Assembly: GCA_007116205.1 (NCBI GenBank)
Contig: SKIY01000112.1
Coordinates: 1 to 19,762 of the forward strand
Length of the DNA: 19,762 bases
Direction of reading: 5' to 3'
Source of the DNA: Candidatus Izemoplasma sp.
Lineage (GTDB): Bacteria; Bacillota_I; Bacilli_A; Izemoplasmatales; Izemoplasmataceae
The translations under genes and the position numbers were made by a program. Positions 1 to 7,250 of the stretch are shown here, one piece after another. The notes under the pieces were generated by a model, which was given only the letters and a program-made list of their open reading frames with translations, did no database searches and was not told where the DNA came from. Numbering within the stretch: position 1 is the first letter of the stretch; each line of letters starts with the position of its first letter.

Positions 1-354
1 GATCATCCTGAAAAGTTTTTAATCAGTGAAATGATCCGCGAGAAAGTGCTTCGGCTTACGCAAGAGGAAGTTCCGCACGGGGTGATGGTTTTGATAGATT
101 CAATGAAAATGGATGAAAAACTTGAGCATTTATTAAATATCCATGCTTCAATTATTGTTGAGCGCGATTCCCAAAAAGGTATTATTATTGGGAAAAACGG
201 TAAAATGATCAAGCGTATTGGTACGCAAGCACGCCATGATATTTTAGCATTGCTCGGTGTTAAAGTGTATTTAGATTTACACTGTAAAGTCGTTAAAAAT
301 TGGCGCAATAAAGAAATGTATTTAAGAAACTTTGGCTTTGGCAATGATGCTTAG
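1..354 (+). CDS. era: GTPase Era, C-terminal part (5' end outside window)
   Basis: Era is a GTPase that binds the 3' end of 16S rRNA and helps mature the 30S subunit. Only the last ~117 codons are present; the frame is open from the first base and ends at TAG 352-354. What remains is the KH RNA-binding domain: a FLISEMIREKVL helix at the start, an ERDSQKGIIIGKNG stretch carrying the GxxG loop (GKNG), and a C-terminal helix ending NWRNKEMYLRNFGFG. The G domain lies upstream of the window. The ATG at position 31 is an internal methionine, not a start. The stop overlaps the start of recO by 11 bases, and era-recO adjacency is common in Firmicutes. Identification is by recognisable family motifs and context. 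Confidence 0.93.
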   Translation, partial: DHPEKFLISEMIREKVLRLTQEEVPHGVMVLIDSMKMDEKLEHLLNIHASIIVERDSQKGIIIGKNGKMIKRIGTQARHDILALLGVKVYLDLHCKVVKNWRNKEMYLRNFGFGNDA

Positions 355-1066
355 TGAAGAAGCCGCTTATATATTAAAAACGGTTGATTATGGCGAGCAC
401 GGGAAGATTCTTTACGCTTACACTGCTAGTGGCATTAAAAACGCAATCGCAAGAGGCGTGAAGAAGATGCAAAGTCCATTAAGACATCTTGTTCAATCTG
501 GCATGTTGATTACGATGGAACTTTCAAAAAGCAAGTTCCCAACGCTTAAAGATGCACGCATGCTAACGTATCATCAAGGCATCCGCGATGATATATTAAA
601 AACGACTGTTGCCGCAACCATACGTGAGTTGATTTATTTCAATGTTAACGAACACGATGATCATCCCAAACTGTTTGCGTTTTTAAAAAAAGTGTTAACT
701 GCATTAGATAAAACTGATGCGCCTTTAGAAGTGTTAATGATTTTCGAGTTAAAGTTTTTATACTTTTTAGGGTATGGCATCTCCTTTAATAAGTGTAGTC
801 TATGTCATGCGACAAAGCATTTACAACTCGATATCTATACAGGAATGATGTTTTGTGAAGCACATTCAGACGCATTAGCTGTATTAATTAAAGAACCTGA
901 ATATGCGCCGTTAAAATATTATTTGCATGTCGATATTGAAAAATTTAAGCCGTACCACCATAATAAAACAACCCTCAATACGTTGACGAATATTATTGAT
1001 GGGCTGTATGAAAGCCATTTATCTACAAAAACAAAAGCTAAAAAATTACTGAAAACTTTATACTAA
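344..1066 (+). CDS. recO: DNA repair protein RecO
   Basis: RecO works with RecR in the RecFOR pathway, loading RecA on SSB-coated single-stranded DNA. The 240-residue product has the usual RecO size. It opens with a small beta-barrel (EAAYILKTVDYGEHGKILYAYT, read in two parts: EEAAYILKTVDYGE then HGKILYAYT), where family members have a similar 'vLktrdygE' strand. Near the C terminus there is a probable zinc site, C151-x2-C154 and C171-x2-H174; many RecO proteins use four cysteines here. I chose ATG 344; ATG 347 is equally possible. The TTG at 332 would extend it four residues into era with no good ribosome site. No strong Shine-Dalgarno is visible, so translation is probably coupled to era. 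It ends 11 bases before glyS. Confidence 0.9.
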   Translation: MMLSEEAAYILKTVDYGEHGKILYAYTASGIKNAIARGVKKMQSPLRHLVQSGMLITMELSKSKFPTLKDARMLTYHQGIRDDILKTTVAATIRELIYFNVNEHDDHPKLFAFLKKVLTALDKTDAPLEVLMIFELKFLYFLGYGISFNKCSLCHATKHLQLDIYTGMMFCEAHSDALAVLIKEPEYAPLKYYLHVDIEKFKPYHHNKTTLNTLTNIIDGLYESHLSTKTKAKKLLKTLY

Positions 1067-1077
1067 GAGGTGTGAAT

Positions 1078-2451
1078 ATGTCAATCAATATGGAAAAATT
1101 AGTGGCGTATGCTAAACAACATGGATTTGTTTTCCAAGGTAGTGAAATATATGGAGGACTTGCGAATACTTGGGATTATGGTCCGCTAGGCGTTGCTTTA
1201 AAAAACAACTTAAAGAAACTTTGGTGGCAACGGTTTATTCAAGAGAGTCCTTATAATGTCGGTTTGGATTCAGGGATTTTACTCAATCCAAACGTTTGGA
1301 AAGCAAGCGGTCATGTCGAAGGCTTTAACGATCCTTTAATTGATTGTAAAGCGTGTCAAGCAAGACATCGTGCTGATCATTTAATTGAAAGCCATGACAA
1401 TACAGTTCAAGCAGACGGTTTAAGTGTCACTGCGATGCAAAAATACATTAATGATAATGCTGTTAAGTGTAGTGCTTGTGGGGCACAAGACTTTACAGAA
1501 ATACGTCAGTTTAATCTTATGTTTAAAACATCACAAGGGGTATTAGACGACCAATCGCAAGCAATTTATTTACGGCCTGAAACGGCTCAAGGTATTTTCT
1601 TGAATTTTAAAAACATTCAGCGTGCGATGCGAAAAAAACTCCCGTTTGGGATTGGCCAAGTCGGAAAGAGCTTTCGCAACGAAATCACCCCAGGGAATTT
1701 TATTTTTAGAACCCGTGAGTTTGAACAAATGGAACTGGAGTTTTTCTGTAAACCAGGAGAAGAGCTGAAGTGGTTTGATTTTTATCGTCAAACGAGCAAG
1801 CAATTTTTAATCGATTTAAAGATCAAACCGGACCATATCCGTTTGCGCGATCATGATGCCGATGAGTTATCGCATTATTCAAACGCGACCACGGATATTG
1901 ATTATAAATACCCATGGGGATTTGACGAACTTTGGGGTATTGCCTCAAGAACCGATTATGATTTAAGACAACACCAAGACTACACGAAAGAAAATCTTGA
2001 GTACTTAGACCCTGAAACCAATGAACGGTATTTACCTTACGTCATTGAACCTTCACTTGGGGTAGAACGGTTATTTTTAGCGATACTGTTTGAAAGTTAT
2101 CGTGAGGAAGTGCTCGATGACGGTGAAACGCGCATAAACCTTGCGATGCACCCAGCACTTGCGCCATATAAAATAGCGGTACTTCCATTAATCAAAAAGT
2201 ATCATAAAGATGCGGCGGAGACTTTGTTCAGCAAACTTGCTAAACACTTCCCAGCGGTTTATGATGATACTGGTAAAATTGGGAAGCGGTATCGCCGTCA
2301 AGACGCGATTGGAACACCGTTTGCGATTACAATTGATGATGACTCTGTAAAAGAGAAAACATATACAGTGCGTGAACGTGATACGATGGCGCAAATCAGA
2401 TTAAAAGAAGATGAACTGATTACCTATTTGAAAAATAAATTACTGTTTTAG
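1078..2451 (+). CDS. glyS: glycyl-tRNA synthetase, single-chain dimeric type
   Basis: This class II synthetase charges tRNA-Gly with glycine. The 457-residue protein is the single-polypeptide (alpha2) form found in Gram-positives, mollicutes, archaea and eukaryotes, not the alpha2beta2 enzyme. Visible features are an N-terminal WDYGPLG motif, a probable zinc site in the insertion (C90/C93 and C131/C134), RPETAQGIFLNF at ~166-177, motif 2 (FRNEITPGNFIFRTREFEQ, 199-217), motif 3 (EPSLGVERLFLAILF, ~324-338), and an anticodon-binding domain from ALAPYKIAVLPL to the end. ATG 1078 was chosen over GTG 1072 because AAGAGG (1065-1070) sits 7 bases upstream of the ATG. No T-box leader is seen; the gene is inside the era-recO run. 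The name glyQS is sometimes used for this form. Confidence 0.96.
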   Translation: MSINMEKLVAYAKQHGFVFQGSEIYGGLANTWDYGPLGVALKNNLKKLWWQRFIQESPYNVGLDSGILLNPNVWKASGHVEGFNDPLIDCKACQARHRADHLIESHDNTVQADGLSVTAMQKYINDNAVKCSACGAQDFTEIRQFNLMFKTSQGVLDDQSQAIYLRPETAQGIFLNFKNIQRAMRKKLPFGIGQVGKSFRNEITPGNFIFRTREFEQMELEFFCKPGEELKWFDFYRQTSKQFLIDLKIKPDHIRLRDHDADELSHYSNATTDIDYKYPWGFDELWGIASRTDYDLRQHQDYTKENLEYLDPETNERYLPYVIEPSLGVERLFLAILFESYREEVLDDGETRINLAMHPALAPYKIAVLPLIKKYHKDAAETLFSKLAKHFPAVYDDTGKIGKRYRRQDAIGTPFAITIDDDSVKEKTYTVRERDTMAQIRLKEDELITYLKNKLLF

Positions 2452-2459
2452 GTGATATT

Positions 2460-4223
2460 GTGGCTGAAAACCAAAACAAGACTGTCGAGACTGTTTTAGC
2501 AAAAGTTGATCTCGTTGAATTAATCTCTGAGACAACACCGCTAGAAAAAAAGGGGAAAAATCATTTTGGTTTATGCCCTTTTCACCATGAGAAAACACCG
2601 TCTTTTTCGGTTAATGAAGAAAAACAACTCTATCATTGTTTTTCTTGTAAAGCCAGCGGCAATGCGATTACTTATGTTAAGGAAACTAAAAATGTATCTA
2701 GCGCTGAAGCGCTTAAAATACTTGCTGAACGCGTGAATGTCGAAATTAATCAAGACCATTTTCAAAGTCCAAAACAAAAGTATTATGATATTAATCAAGA
2801 GGCATTAAATTTTTATAAAGTTACGTTAAATCATACTAAAGCAGGCGCAGATGCACTAGCCTATTTAGAAAAGCGTAAGATTACTAAGCAATTAATTGAT
2901 TACTTTGAAATTGGTTTAGCACCGCAAAAGCCAGATGCTTTGTATCAAGCGTTGCAAAAAAAAGAGATTCTTTTAAGTGATATGGTTGATTTGGGACTGG
3001 TCCGCGAAGATGATACAGTCTATGATATTTTTAAAAACCGTATTATGTTTCCCCTCCATGATGCAACGGGAAACATCATTGGGTTTTCTGGAAGAATCTT
3101 TAATAGCGATGCAAAACTTGCAAAATATATGAATACCCAAACCACGCCGGTATTTGAGAAAAACAAAGTGCTTTATAATTATCACCGTGCGCAAAAAGCA
3201 ATTGCTGAGGCAAATACTGTTGTTGTGTTTGAGGGGTTTATGGATGTTATTGCGGCGCACCAAGCTGGCGTTAAAGCTTCTGTCGCGGTCATGGGAACGG
3301 CTTTAACGAAATCACACATTCAATTGTTAAAGCAAAAAACAAACCGTGTTATACTTTGTTTTGATGGTGACCAAGCTGGTATTGATGCGACCCGCAAGTT
3401 TATGAAAGATTTTGAAGCGGCGCAGTTTGAAGTAAAAGTCGTTGAACTGCCTGAGGGGTTAGACCCAGATGACTATATTCAAAAATATGGTCCCCGTGCT
3501 TTTCAAAAGCAGATTAAAGAAGCACTTAGTAGCCGTGAATTTGTTTACAAGCAACATAAAGCACAAGTTGATTTAGAACGCATTACGGATATTGAACACT
3601 TTAAAAAGCGTATCTTTGATATGATCGCACCGCTATCAAATGTTGAAAAAAATCACTTTTTAGCGCTTTTAAGTAGCGATCTAAATATGTCGTTAGAGTT
3701 GTTAGAACAAGACTTTAACGAGACCAAACGTAAACATTTACCGACCTTTAAAAAAGTCCCTAAAGTAGAAATTACTGATAAATTCAAAAAAGCAGAACGT
3801 GGCTTTATACGGTATTTTTTAAAGGATGAGTATTATGTTCGTAAGTTTAGAGCTGAGTTTGAAGCAGCCATGTTTGGTGATAAGAACGCCCGTGAAATTG
3901 AACTTGAAATATTAGAGTATTATTCATTTAATAAGCACACCTGTATGGTACCTGAACTGTTTATGTCTAAGTTAAACGCTACGCTTCAGGCTTACTTTAA
4001 ACGGTATGTGTTAGAGGAAAACTATCCTTTTGATGAAAAAGAATTCGAAGATTACTTACGCGTGATGCGCGAACAAAATAAACGTAATGAGATTGAATCT
4101 TTACAGCGTAAGCTAGAAAGTGCGAAGACGCTGAATGAAAAAATTGAACTGAAAAAAGCGATCGACCAACTCAATAAGGAGGCCAAGCATGGACAAAGAA
4201 AAAATTATTCAAGAATTAACTGA
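2460..4223 (+). CDS. dnaG: DNA primase DnaG
   Basis: DnaG makes RNA primers for Okazaki fragments at the replication fork. The 587-residue protein has the N-terminal CHC2-type zinc ribbon (C39, H42, C60, C63). The TOPRIM catalytic core follows, with EGFMDV at 258-263 and FDGDQAG at 301-307 carrying the acidic metal ligands, then a weakly conserved C-terminal region of ~200 residues that should bind the DnaB helicase. The start is GTG 2460, with AGGTGAT (2450-2456) overlapping the glyS stop just upstream; no better ATG exists. The stop is TGA (4221-4223). The last 35 bases overlap rpoD. The dnaG-rpoD order is conserved in many bacteria (the macromolecular synthesis operon). Confidence 0.96.
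   Translation: MAENQNKTVETVLAKVDLVELISETTPLEKKGKNHFGLCPFHHEKTPSFSVNEEKQLYHCFSCKASGNAITYVKETKNVSSAEALKILAERVNVEINQDHFQSPKQKYYDINQEALNFYKVTLNHTKAGADALAYLEKRKITKQLIDYFEIGLAPQKPDALYQALQKKEILLSDMVDLGLVREDDTVYDIFKNRIMFPLHDATGNIIGFSGRIFNSDAKLAKYMNTQTTPVFEKNKVLYNYHRAQKAIAEANTVVVFEGFMDVIAAHQAGVKASVAVMGTALTKSHIQLLKQKTNRVILCFDGDQAGIDATRKFMKDFEAAQFEVKVVELPEGLDPDDYIQKYGPRAFQKQIKEALSSREFVYKQHKAQVDLERITDIEHFKKRIFDMIAPLSNVEKNHFLALLSSDLNMSLELLEQDFNETKRKHLPTFKKVPKVEITDKFKKAERGFIRYFLKDEYYVRKFRAEFEAAMFGDKNAREIELEILEYYSFNKHTCMVPELFMSKLNATLQAYFKRYVLEENYPFDEKEFEDYLRVMREQNKRNEIESLQRKLESAKTLNEKIELKKAIDQLNKEAKHGQRKNYSRIN
4176..4182 (+). promoter_or_regulatory. ribosome binding site of rpoD, inside dnaG
   Basis: AAGGAGG lies 6 bases upstream of the rpoD ATG at 4189 and within the dnaG coding sequence. 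It is a full-strength site, so rpoD can be initiated independently even though its first 35 bases are also dnaG codons. It fixes the rpoD start. Confidence 0.85.
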
Positions 4224-5427
4224 AATTGGTAAAACAAAAGGGTATATCGTGGTTAAAGAAATCACGCGGTTTGTGGATGAAAATTCAGAGGATTTCGATG
4301 AAATTATTGCAGAACTAGAAAAAGCGAACTTAGACGTTGTAAGTGAAGACGAGATGGTGACGCATAAAATTCCAAAACTCAGTCTTGATGATGACGACAT
4401 TGATGAAATTGAAGACGAAATGGAACTCGATTTAGATTTTGCGAAAAGTATTGAAGAAGAACTTTTACACGATAAATCGTTTGAAAGCGCGGTTTCTATC
4501 AAGGTTGATGACCCTGTTCGGATGTATCTTAAGGAAATCGGTCGCGTTGAGTTGTTAGATTCTGATACTGAGTTAGAACTGGCTAAAAACATTTATTATG
4601 CAGAAATGGCAAAAAAGCAATACGAGCAAATGCAAGATACAAATGAAGATATTACCCAAGACTATAAACATGAAGTTGAAGAACTGCTTTTTAAAGGTGA
4701 GTTGGCTAAAAACAAACTTGTCGAAGCGAATTTACGCTTAGTTGTTTCTATTGCTAAGCGCTATGTCGGCCGTGGGATGCAGTTTCTTGATCTGATTCAA
4801 GAAGGGAATATGGGACTAATTAAAGCCGTTGGTAAATTTGACCATACTAAAGGATTTAAGTTTTCAACGTATGCAACATGGTGGATTCGTCAAGCGATAA
4901 CCCGTGCGATTGCCGATCAAGCACGAACAATTCGTATTCCGGTGCATATGGTAGAAACCATCAATAAACTTGTGCGTACGCAACGACAACTCATTCAAGA
5001 GTTAAAGCGTGAACCACAACCAGAAGAAGTTGCAGAACGCATGGGTATTAGCGTTGAAAAGGTTCAAATCATTCAAAAAGTTGCGCAGGAGCCGATTTCT
5101 TTAGAATCGCCGGTTGGTGAGGAAGAAGATTCAAGTTTAGGTGACTTTATCGCAGATCAAGATACCCCAACACCGCTTGAGTTCACTTCAAAAGAAATGC
5201 TAAAAAGAGAACTTGACTCTGTTTTAGAAACTTTGACTGACCGTGAAGAAAAAGTCTTACGGATGCGCTTTGGATTATTAGACGGTCGAACAAGAACGTT
5301 AGAAGAAGTCGGACGTGAGTTCGGTGTAACGCGTGAGCGGATTCGTCAAATTGAAGCGAAAGCTTTACGTAAATTACGCCACCCATCTCGCAGTAAAAAA
5401 CTGAAAGACTTCATGGGTGGAAAATAA
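4189..5427 (+). CDS. rpoD: primary sigma factor (sigma-70/SigA)
   Basis: This is the housekeeping sigma factor that directs RNA polymerase to -35/-10 promoters. The 412-residue protein shows region 1.1 (~1-58), a very acidic linker (~66-92), region 1.2 (DPVRMYLKEIGRVELL, 108-123), region 2 with the core-binding and -10-melting segment (RLVVSIAKRYVGRGMQFLDL at 183-202, then FSTYATWWIRQAITRAIADQ at 225-244), region 3 (~250-325), and region 4 with the helix-turn-helix for the -35 element (LEEVGREFGVTRERIRQIEA, 371-390). The start is fixed by AAGGAGG at 4176-4182. The stop TAA shares one base with the trmK ATG (TAATG), which implies translational coupling. The intact regions 2.4 and 4.2 match the TATAAT- and TTGACA-like promoters called elsewhere in the window. 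Confidence 0.97.
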   Translation: MDKEKIIQELTEIGKTKGYIVVKEITRFVDENSEDFDEIIAELEKANLDVVSEDEMVTHKIPKLSLDDDDIDEIEDEMELDLDFAKSIEEELLHDKSFESAVSIKVDDPVRMYLKEIGRVELLDSDTELELAKNIYYAEMAKKQYEQMQDTNEDITQDYKHEVEELLFKGELAKNKLVEANLRLVVSIAKRYVGRGMQFLDLIQEGNMGLIKAVGKFDHTKGFKFSTYATWWIRQAITRAIADQARTIRIPVHMVETINKLVRTQRQLIQELKREPQPEEVAERMGISVEKVQIIQKVAQEPISLESPVGEEEDSSLGDFIADQDTPTPLEFTSKEMLKRELDSVLETLTDREEKVLRMRFGLLDGRTRTLEEVGREFGVTRERIRQIEAKALRKLRHPSRSKKLKDFMGGK

Positions 5428-6092
5428 TGCTCAATAAACGATTAGTTACCTGCATGGCTTATTTTAACAATGCGCGTGTATTGTTTGATGTAGGTACTGA
5501 TCATGCGTATTTACCGATTGCGGCGTTTACGAACAACGCAATTGAATATGCTTATGCGATTGATAATAAAAAAGGCCCGCTGTTGCGGGCTTTAAAGAAT
5601 ATCACTGAACACGGGTTAGAAGATGTGATTGAAACGATGTTAAGCGATGGTCTAACCGACTTAACACCCGATGTGGATTTAGTGGTGATCGCAGGGATGG
5701 GTGGTAAGACCATTCAAACCATTGTTGATGGCCATGTAAAAGCACATGTGAAGCGGTGGATTTTTCAACCGAACAATGCCTTTGAACGCGTCCGTATGTT
5801 AACGCATAATAATCATCTACAAATCGTTGCTGAAACGGTCGTAGAAGAAGATGGTTATTACTACCCAATTATTGTCATGGCGCCTGGTAAACAAACGTTA
5901 TCGGAAAGAGAAATACAGTTTGGGCCTAAGTTATTAAAAACGAAAGAAACGAGTTTTAAAAACATGTTAAAAGCTGAGTTAGATTATTTACAAACACTCG
6001 TTACAAAAATACCTGATGCAGCTGCTAAAATAAAACCATTATCACGCATTCAACAAATTGAGGAGGTTCTTTATGAACGGGATGAAGATTAA
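5427..6092 (+). CDS. trmK: tRNA (adenine(22)-N1)-methyltransferase TrmK
   Basis: TrmK (YqfN family) uses S-adenosylmethionine to methylate N1 of A22 in some tRNAs. The 221-residue size fits. The SAM-binding motif is VLFDVGTDHAYLPI (~18-31); further family motifs are GPLLRALKNI (50-59), VVIAGMGGKTI (86-96), FQPN (113-116) and AETVVEEDGYYYPIIV (135-150). The start ATG overlaps the rpoD stop by one base, so it is likely coupled to rpoD. The 3' end overlaps nif3 by 20 bases. The order rpoD-trmK-nif3 is the same as sigA-yqfN-yqfO in Bacillus. A GC-rich hairpin at 5575-5590 falls within the GPLLRA codons and is listed separately. Confidence 0.9.
   Translation: MLNKRLVTCMAYFNNARVLFDVGTDHAYLPIAAFTNNAIEYAYAIDNKKGPLLRALKNITEHGLEDVIETMLSDGLTDLTPDVDLVVIAGMGGKTIQTIVDGHVKAHVKRWIFQPNNAFERVRMLTHNNHLQIVAETVVEEDGYYYPIIVMAPGKQTLSEREIQFGPKLLKTKETSFKNMLKAELDYLQTLVTKIPDAAAKIKPLSRIQQIEEVLYERDED
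5569..5590 (-). terminator. terminator-shaped hairpin inside trmK (antisense strand)
   Basis: Read on the minus strand, the sequence forms a 6-bp all-GC stem, GCCCGC/GCGGGC, with a 4-base AACA loop, followed by C and six Ts. On the plus strand the stem is followed by only three Ts, so it would be a poor terminator in the direction of trmK. The stem also encodes the conserved GPLLRA residues, so its shape may simply be a by-product of coding. Function is unproven. Confidence 0.3.
6061..6066 (+). promoter_or_regulatory. ribosome binding site of the nif3-like gene
   Basis: AGGAGG lies 6 bases upstream of ATG 6073 and inside the trmK coding region. It selects ATG 6073 rather than the in-frame TTG at 6058, which lies upstream of this site. 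Confidence 0.85.
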
Positions 6093-6849
6093 AACGTTTT
6101 TCGAAACAAACTATCCGCTTGATTTAGCCTATGACTGGGATAATGTTGGACTACAAGTCGGTACTTTAAACCGCCCTTTAACAGGGGTTTTAATCGCCTT
6201 AGATTTAACCAAAGAAATTATTGAAGAAGCCCTTGAGAAAAAAGCTAACTTAATCATCACCCATCATCCTTTTATTTTTAAACCTTTAAAAAACGTGTTA
6301 ACCGACACCTATAAAGGGAAAGTATTGGAGCTATTAATGAAGCATGATATTACCCTTTATGTATCGCATACTAATTATGATTTAGGACACGAAGGGATGA
6401 ACACTGTGTTGGCTAAAAAACTTGGTTTAAAAGCGATCGAACCGCTAGATATGGTTACTGATACCCATGGGATTGGTAGAATTGGTCGCATCCCAAAAAT
6501 GCCTTTAAAAGAAGCAATTGTCTATATTAAAAAAGCGCTAGATATTGATCATGCGCGATTGATTACCGATGCACCTGATCAAAGTGTTGAAAAGATAGCG
6601 ATTTGTGGGGGCAGCGGTGCAGAAGATATGTTTGAAGCAAAGCGTAAAGGGGCTGATATTTATTTAACAGGTGATATTAGTTACCACCAAGCCCATGATG
6701 TTTTACAAATGGGATTATCAGCGTTAGATATTGGTCATTACGCTGAAAAACATTTTGCTAAAGCGCTTAAAGAAGAACTGCTTGCCGCAAAGATTACCTG
6801 TCCTATCTACGTTAGTGCATATGATTTAGATCCATTTATCCATGTATAA
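6073..6849 (+). CDS. Nif3-like dinuclear metal centre protein (DUF34 family)
   Basis: Nif3/DUF34 proteins form toroidal hexamers with a dinuclear metal site; proposed roles include metal insertion and GTP cyclohydrolase-type chemistry, but the cellular function is unsettled. The 258-residue product carries WDNVGLQVG (22-30), the metal-binding THHP (63-66, H64 and H65), SHTNYDLGHEGMN (98-110, D103), and the C-terminal GDISYHQAHD and GHYAEKHF (221-228, H222 and E225). Thus the expected ligands are present. It is the short form: the PII-like insert that makes Bacillus YqfO about 370 residues is absent, as in E. coli YbgI. The start is set by AGGAGG at 6061. It overlaps trmK by 20 bases and is the last gene of the run, ending just before a terminator. 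Confidence 0.9.
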   Translation: MNGMKIKTFFETNYPLDLAYDWDNVGLQVGTLNRPLTGVLIALDLTKEIIEEALEKKANLIITHHPFIFKPLKNVLTDTYKGKVLELLMKHDITLYVSHTNYDLGHEGMNTVLAKKLGLKAIEPLDMVTDTHGIGRIGRIPKMPLKEAIVYIKKALDIDHARLITDAPDQSVEKIAICGGSGAEDMFEAKRKGADIYLTGDISYHQAHDVLQMGLSALDIGHYAEKHFAKALKEELLAAKITCPIYVSAYDLDPFIHV

Positions 6850-6853
6850 ACAT

Positions 6854-6883
6854 AAAAAAAAGGTGCCGAGGGCACCATTTTTT
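6854..6883. terminator. bidirectional intrinsic terminator between nif3 and ferredoxin genes
   Basis: A 6-bp stem GGTGCC (6862-6867) / GGCACC (6871-6876) with a GAG loop is preceded by an A tract and followed by a T tract. It can end transcription from nif3 on the plus strand and from the ferredoxin gene on the minus strand; the two genes converge here, and the T tract overlaps the ferredoxin stop codon. Confidence 0.85.
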
Positions 6884-7049
6884 ATACCTCTATAATAGCT
6901 TCAACTGGACAAACAACTTCACATGCACCACAGTCGATACATACGTCTTCGTCGATCACATAAATGTCACCTTCAGAGATGCAGTCTACCGGACATTCGG
7001 CAACGCATGCTGCGCAAGCAATACAATCCTCAGTAATTCTTCTCGGCAT
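6882..7049 (-). CDS. 2[4Fe-4S] ferredoxin, 55 residues
   Basis: This small clostridial-type ferredoxin is an electron carrier with two [4Fe-4S] clusters, typical of anaerobic or fermentative metabolism. Translation of the minus strand from ATG at 7049 gives 55 residues: MPRRITEDCIACAACVAECP, then VDCISEGDIYVIDEDVCIDC, then GACEVVCPVEAIIEV. The two CX2CX2CX3CP motifs are complete (C9, C12, C15, C19 and C37, C40, C43, C47). C23 is an extra cysteine where many relatives have alanine. A strong ribosome site, AAGGAGG (7057-7063, minus), is spaced 7 bases from the ATG. The gene is monocistronic, with its own promoter and a shared terminator. Its redox partner is not in the window. Confidence 0.95.
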   Translation of the reverse strand: MPRRITEDCIACAACVAECPVDCISEGDIYVIDEDVCIDCGACEVVCPVEAIIEV

Positions 7050-7079
7050 TGTTATTCCTCCTTAACCTAATCTAAATTC

Positions 7080-7108
7080 ATTGTATATGATTATCAAGTA
7101 TTTGTAAA
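7080..7108 (-). promoter_or_regulatory. promoter of the ferredoxin gene with spacer palindrome
   Basis: On the minus strand TTTACA (7103-7108) is followed after 17 bases by TACAAT (7080-7085), giving a good sigma-70 promoter just upstream of the ribosome site. The 9-base palindrome TGATTATCA (7088-7096) lies in the spacer and could be an operator; that part is speculative. Confidence 0.55.
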
Positions 7109-7193
7109 TAGATTTTCCGCCCTTTTAGCTTATTTAAAACTTTTTTATTGTACGGAATGGTGGTTGCTATTAGGCTATTATTTAATTTTTACT

Positions 7194-7222
7194 TTGAGCT
7201 TCAAATAATTATGTGATAAACT
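7194..7222 (+). promoter_or_regulatory. possible promoter of the acyltransferase-transporter pair
   Basis: TTGAGC (7194-7199) and TAAACT (7217-7222) are 17 bases apart, and a TGA precedes the -10, as in extended -10 promoters. An alternative -10 is TATACT at 7222-7227, with a poor -35. The stretch 7064-7250 is otherwise a non-coding AT-rich spacer between divergent genes. The exact start point is uncertain. Confidence 0.4.
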
Positions 7223-7240
7223 ATACTCAAGCCGGAATTT

Positions 7241-7246
7241 GGAGGG
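7241..7246 (+). promoter_or_regulatory. ribosome binding site of the acyltransferase gene
   Basis: GGAGGG, 4 bases before ATG 7251, sets the start at 7251 and excludes the in-frame TTG at 7239, which lies upstream of the site. Confidence 0.75.
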
Positions 7247-7250
7247 TTTT

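Noticed and set aside
332..343. Upstream TTG start for recO.
   Set aside because: It adds only four residues inside era and lacks a better ribosome site than ATG 344.
4209..4592. Minus-strand open frame of 127 codons opposite rpoD, rich in serine.
   Set aside because: It is the shadow of the acidic Asp/Glu-rich linker of the sigma factor; no ribosome site and no recognisable protein.
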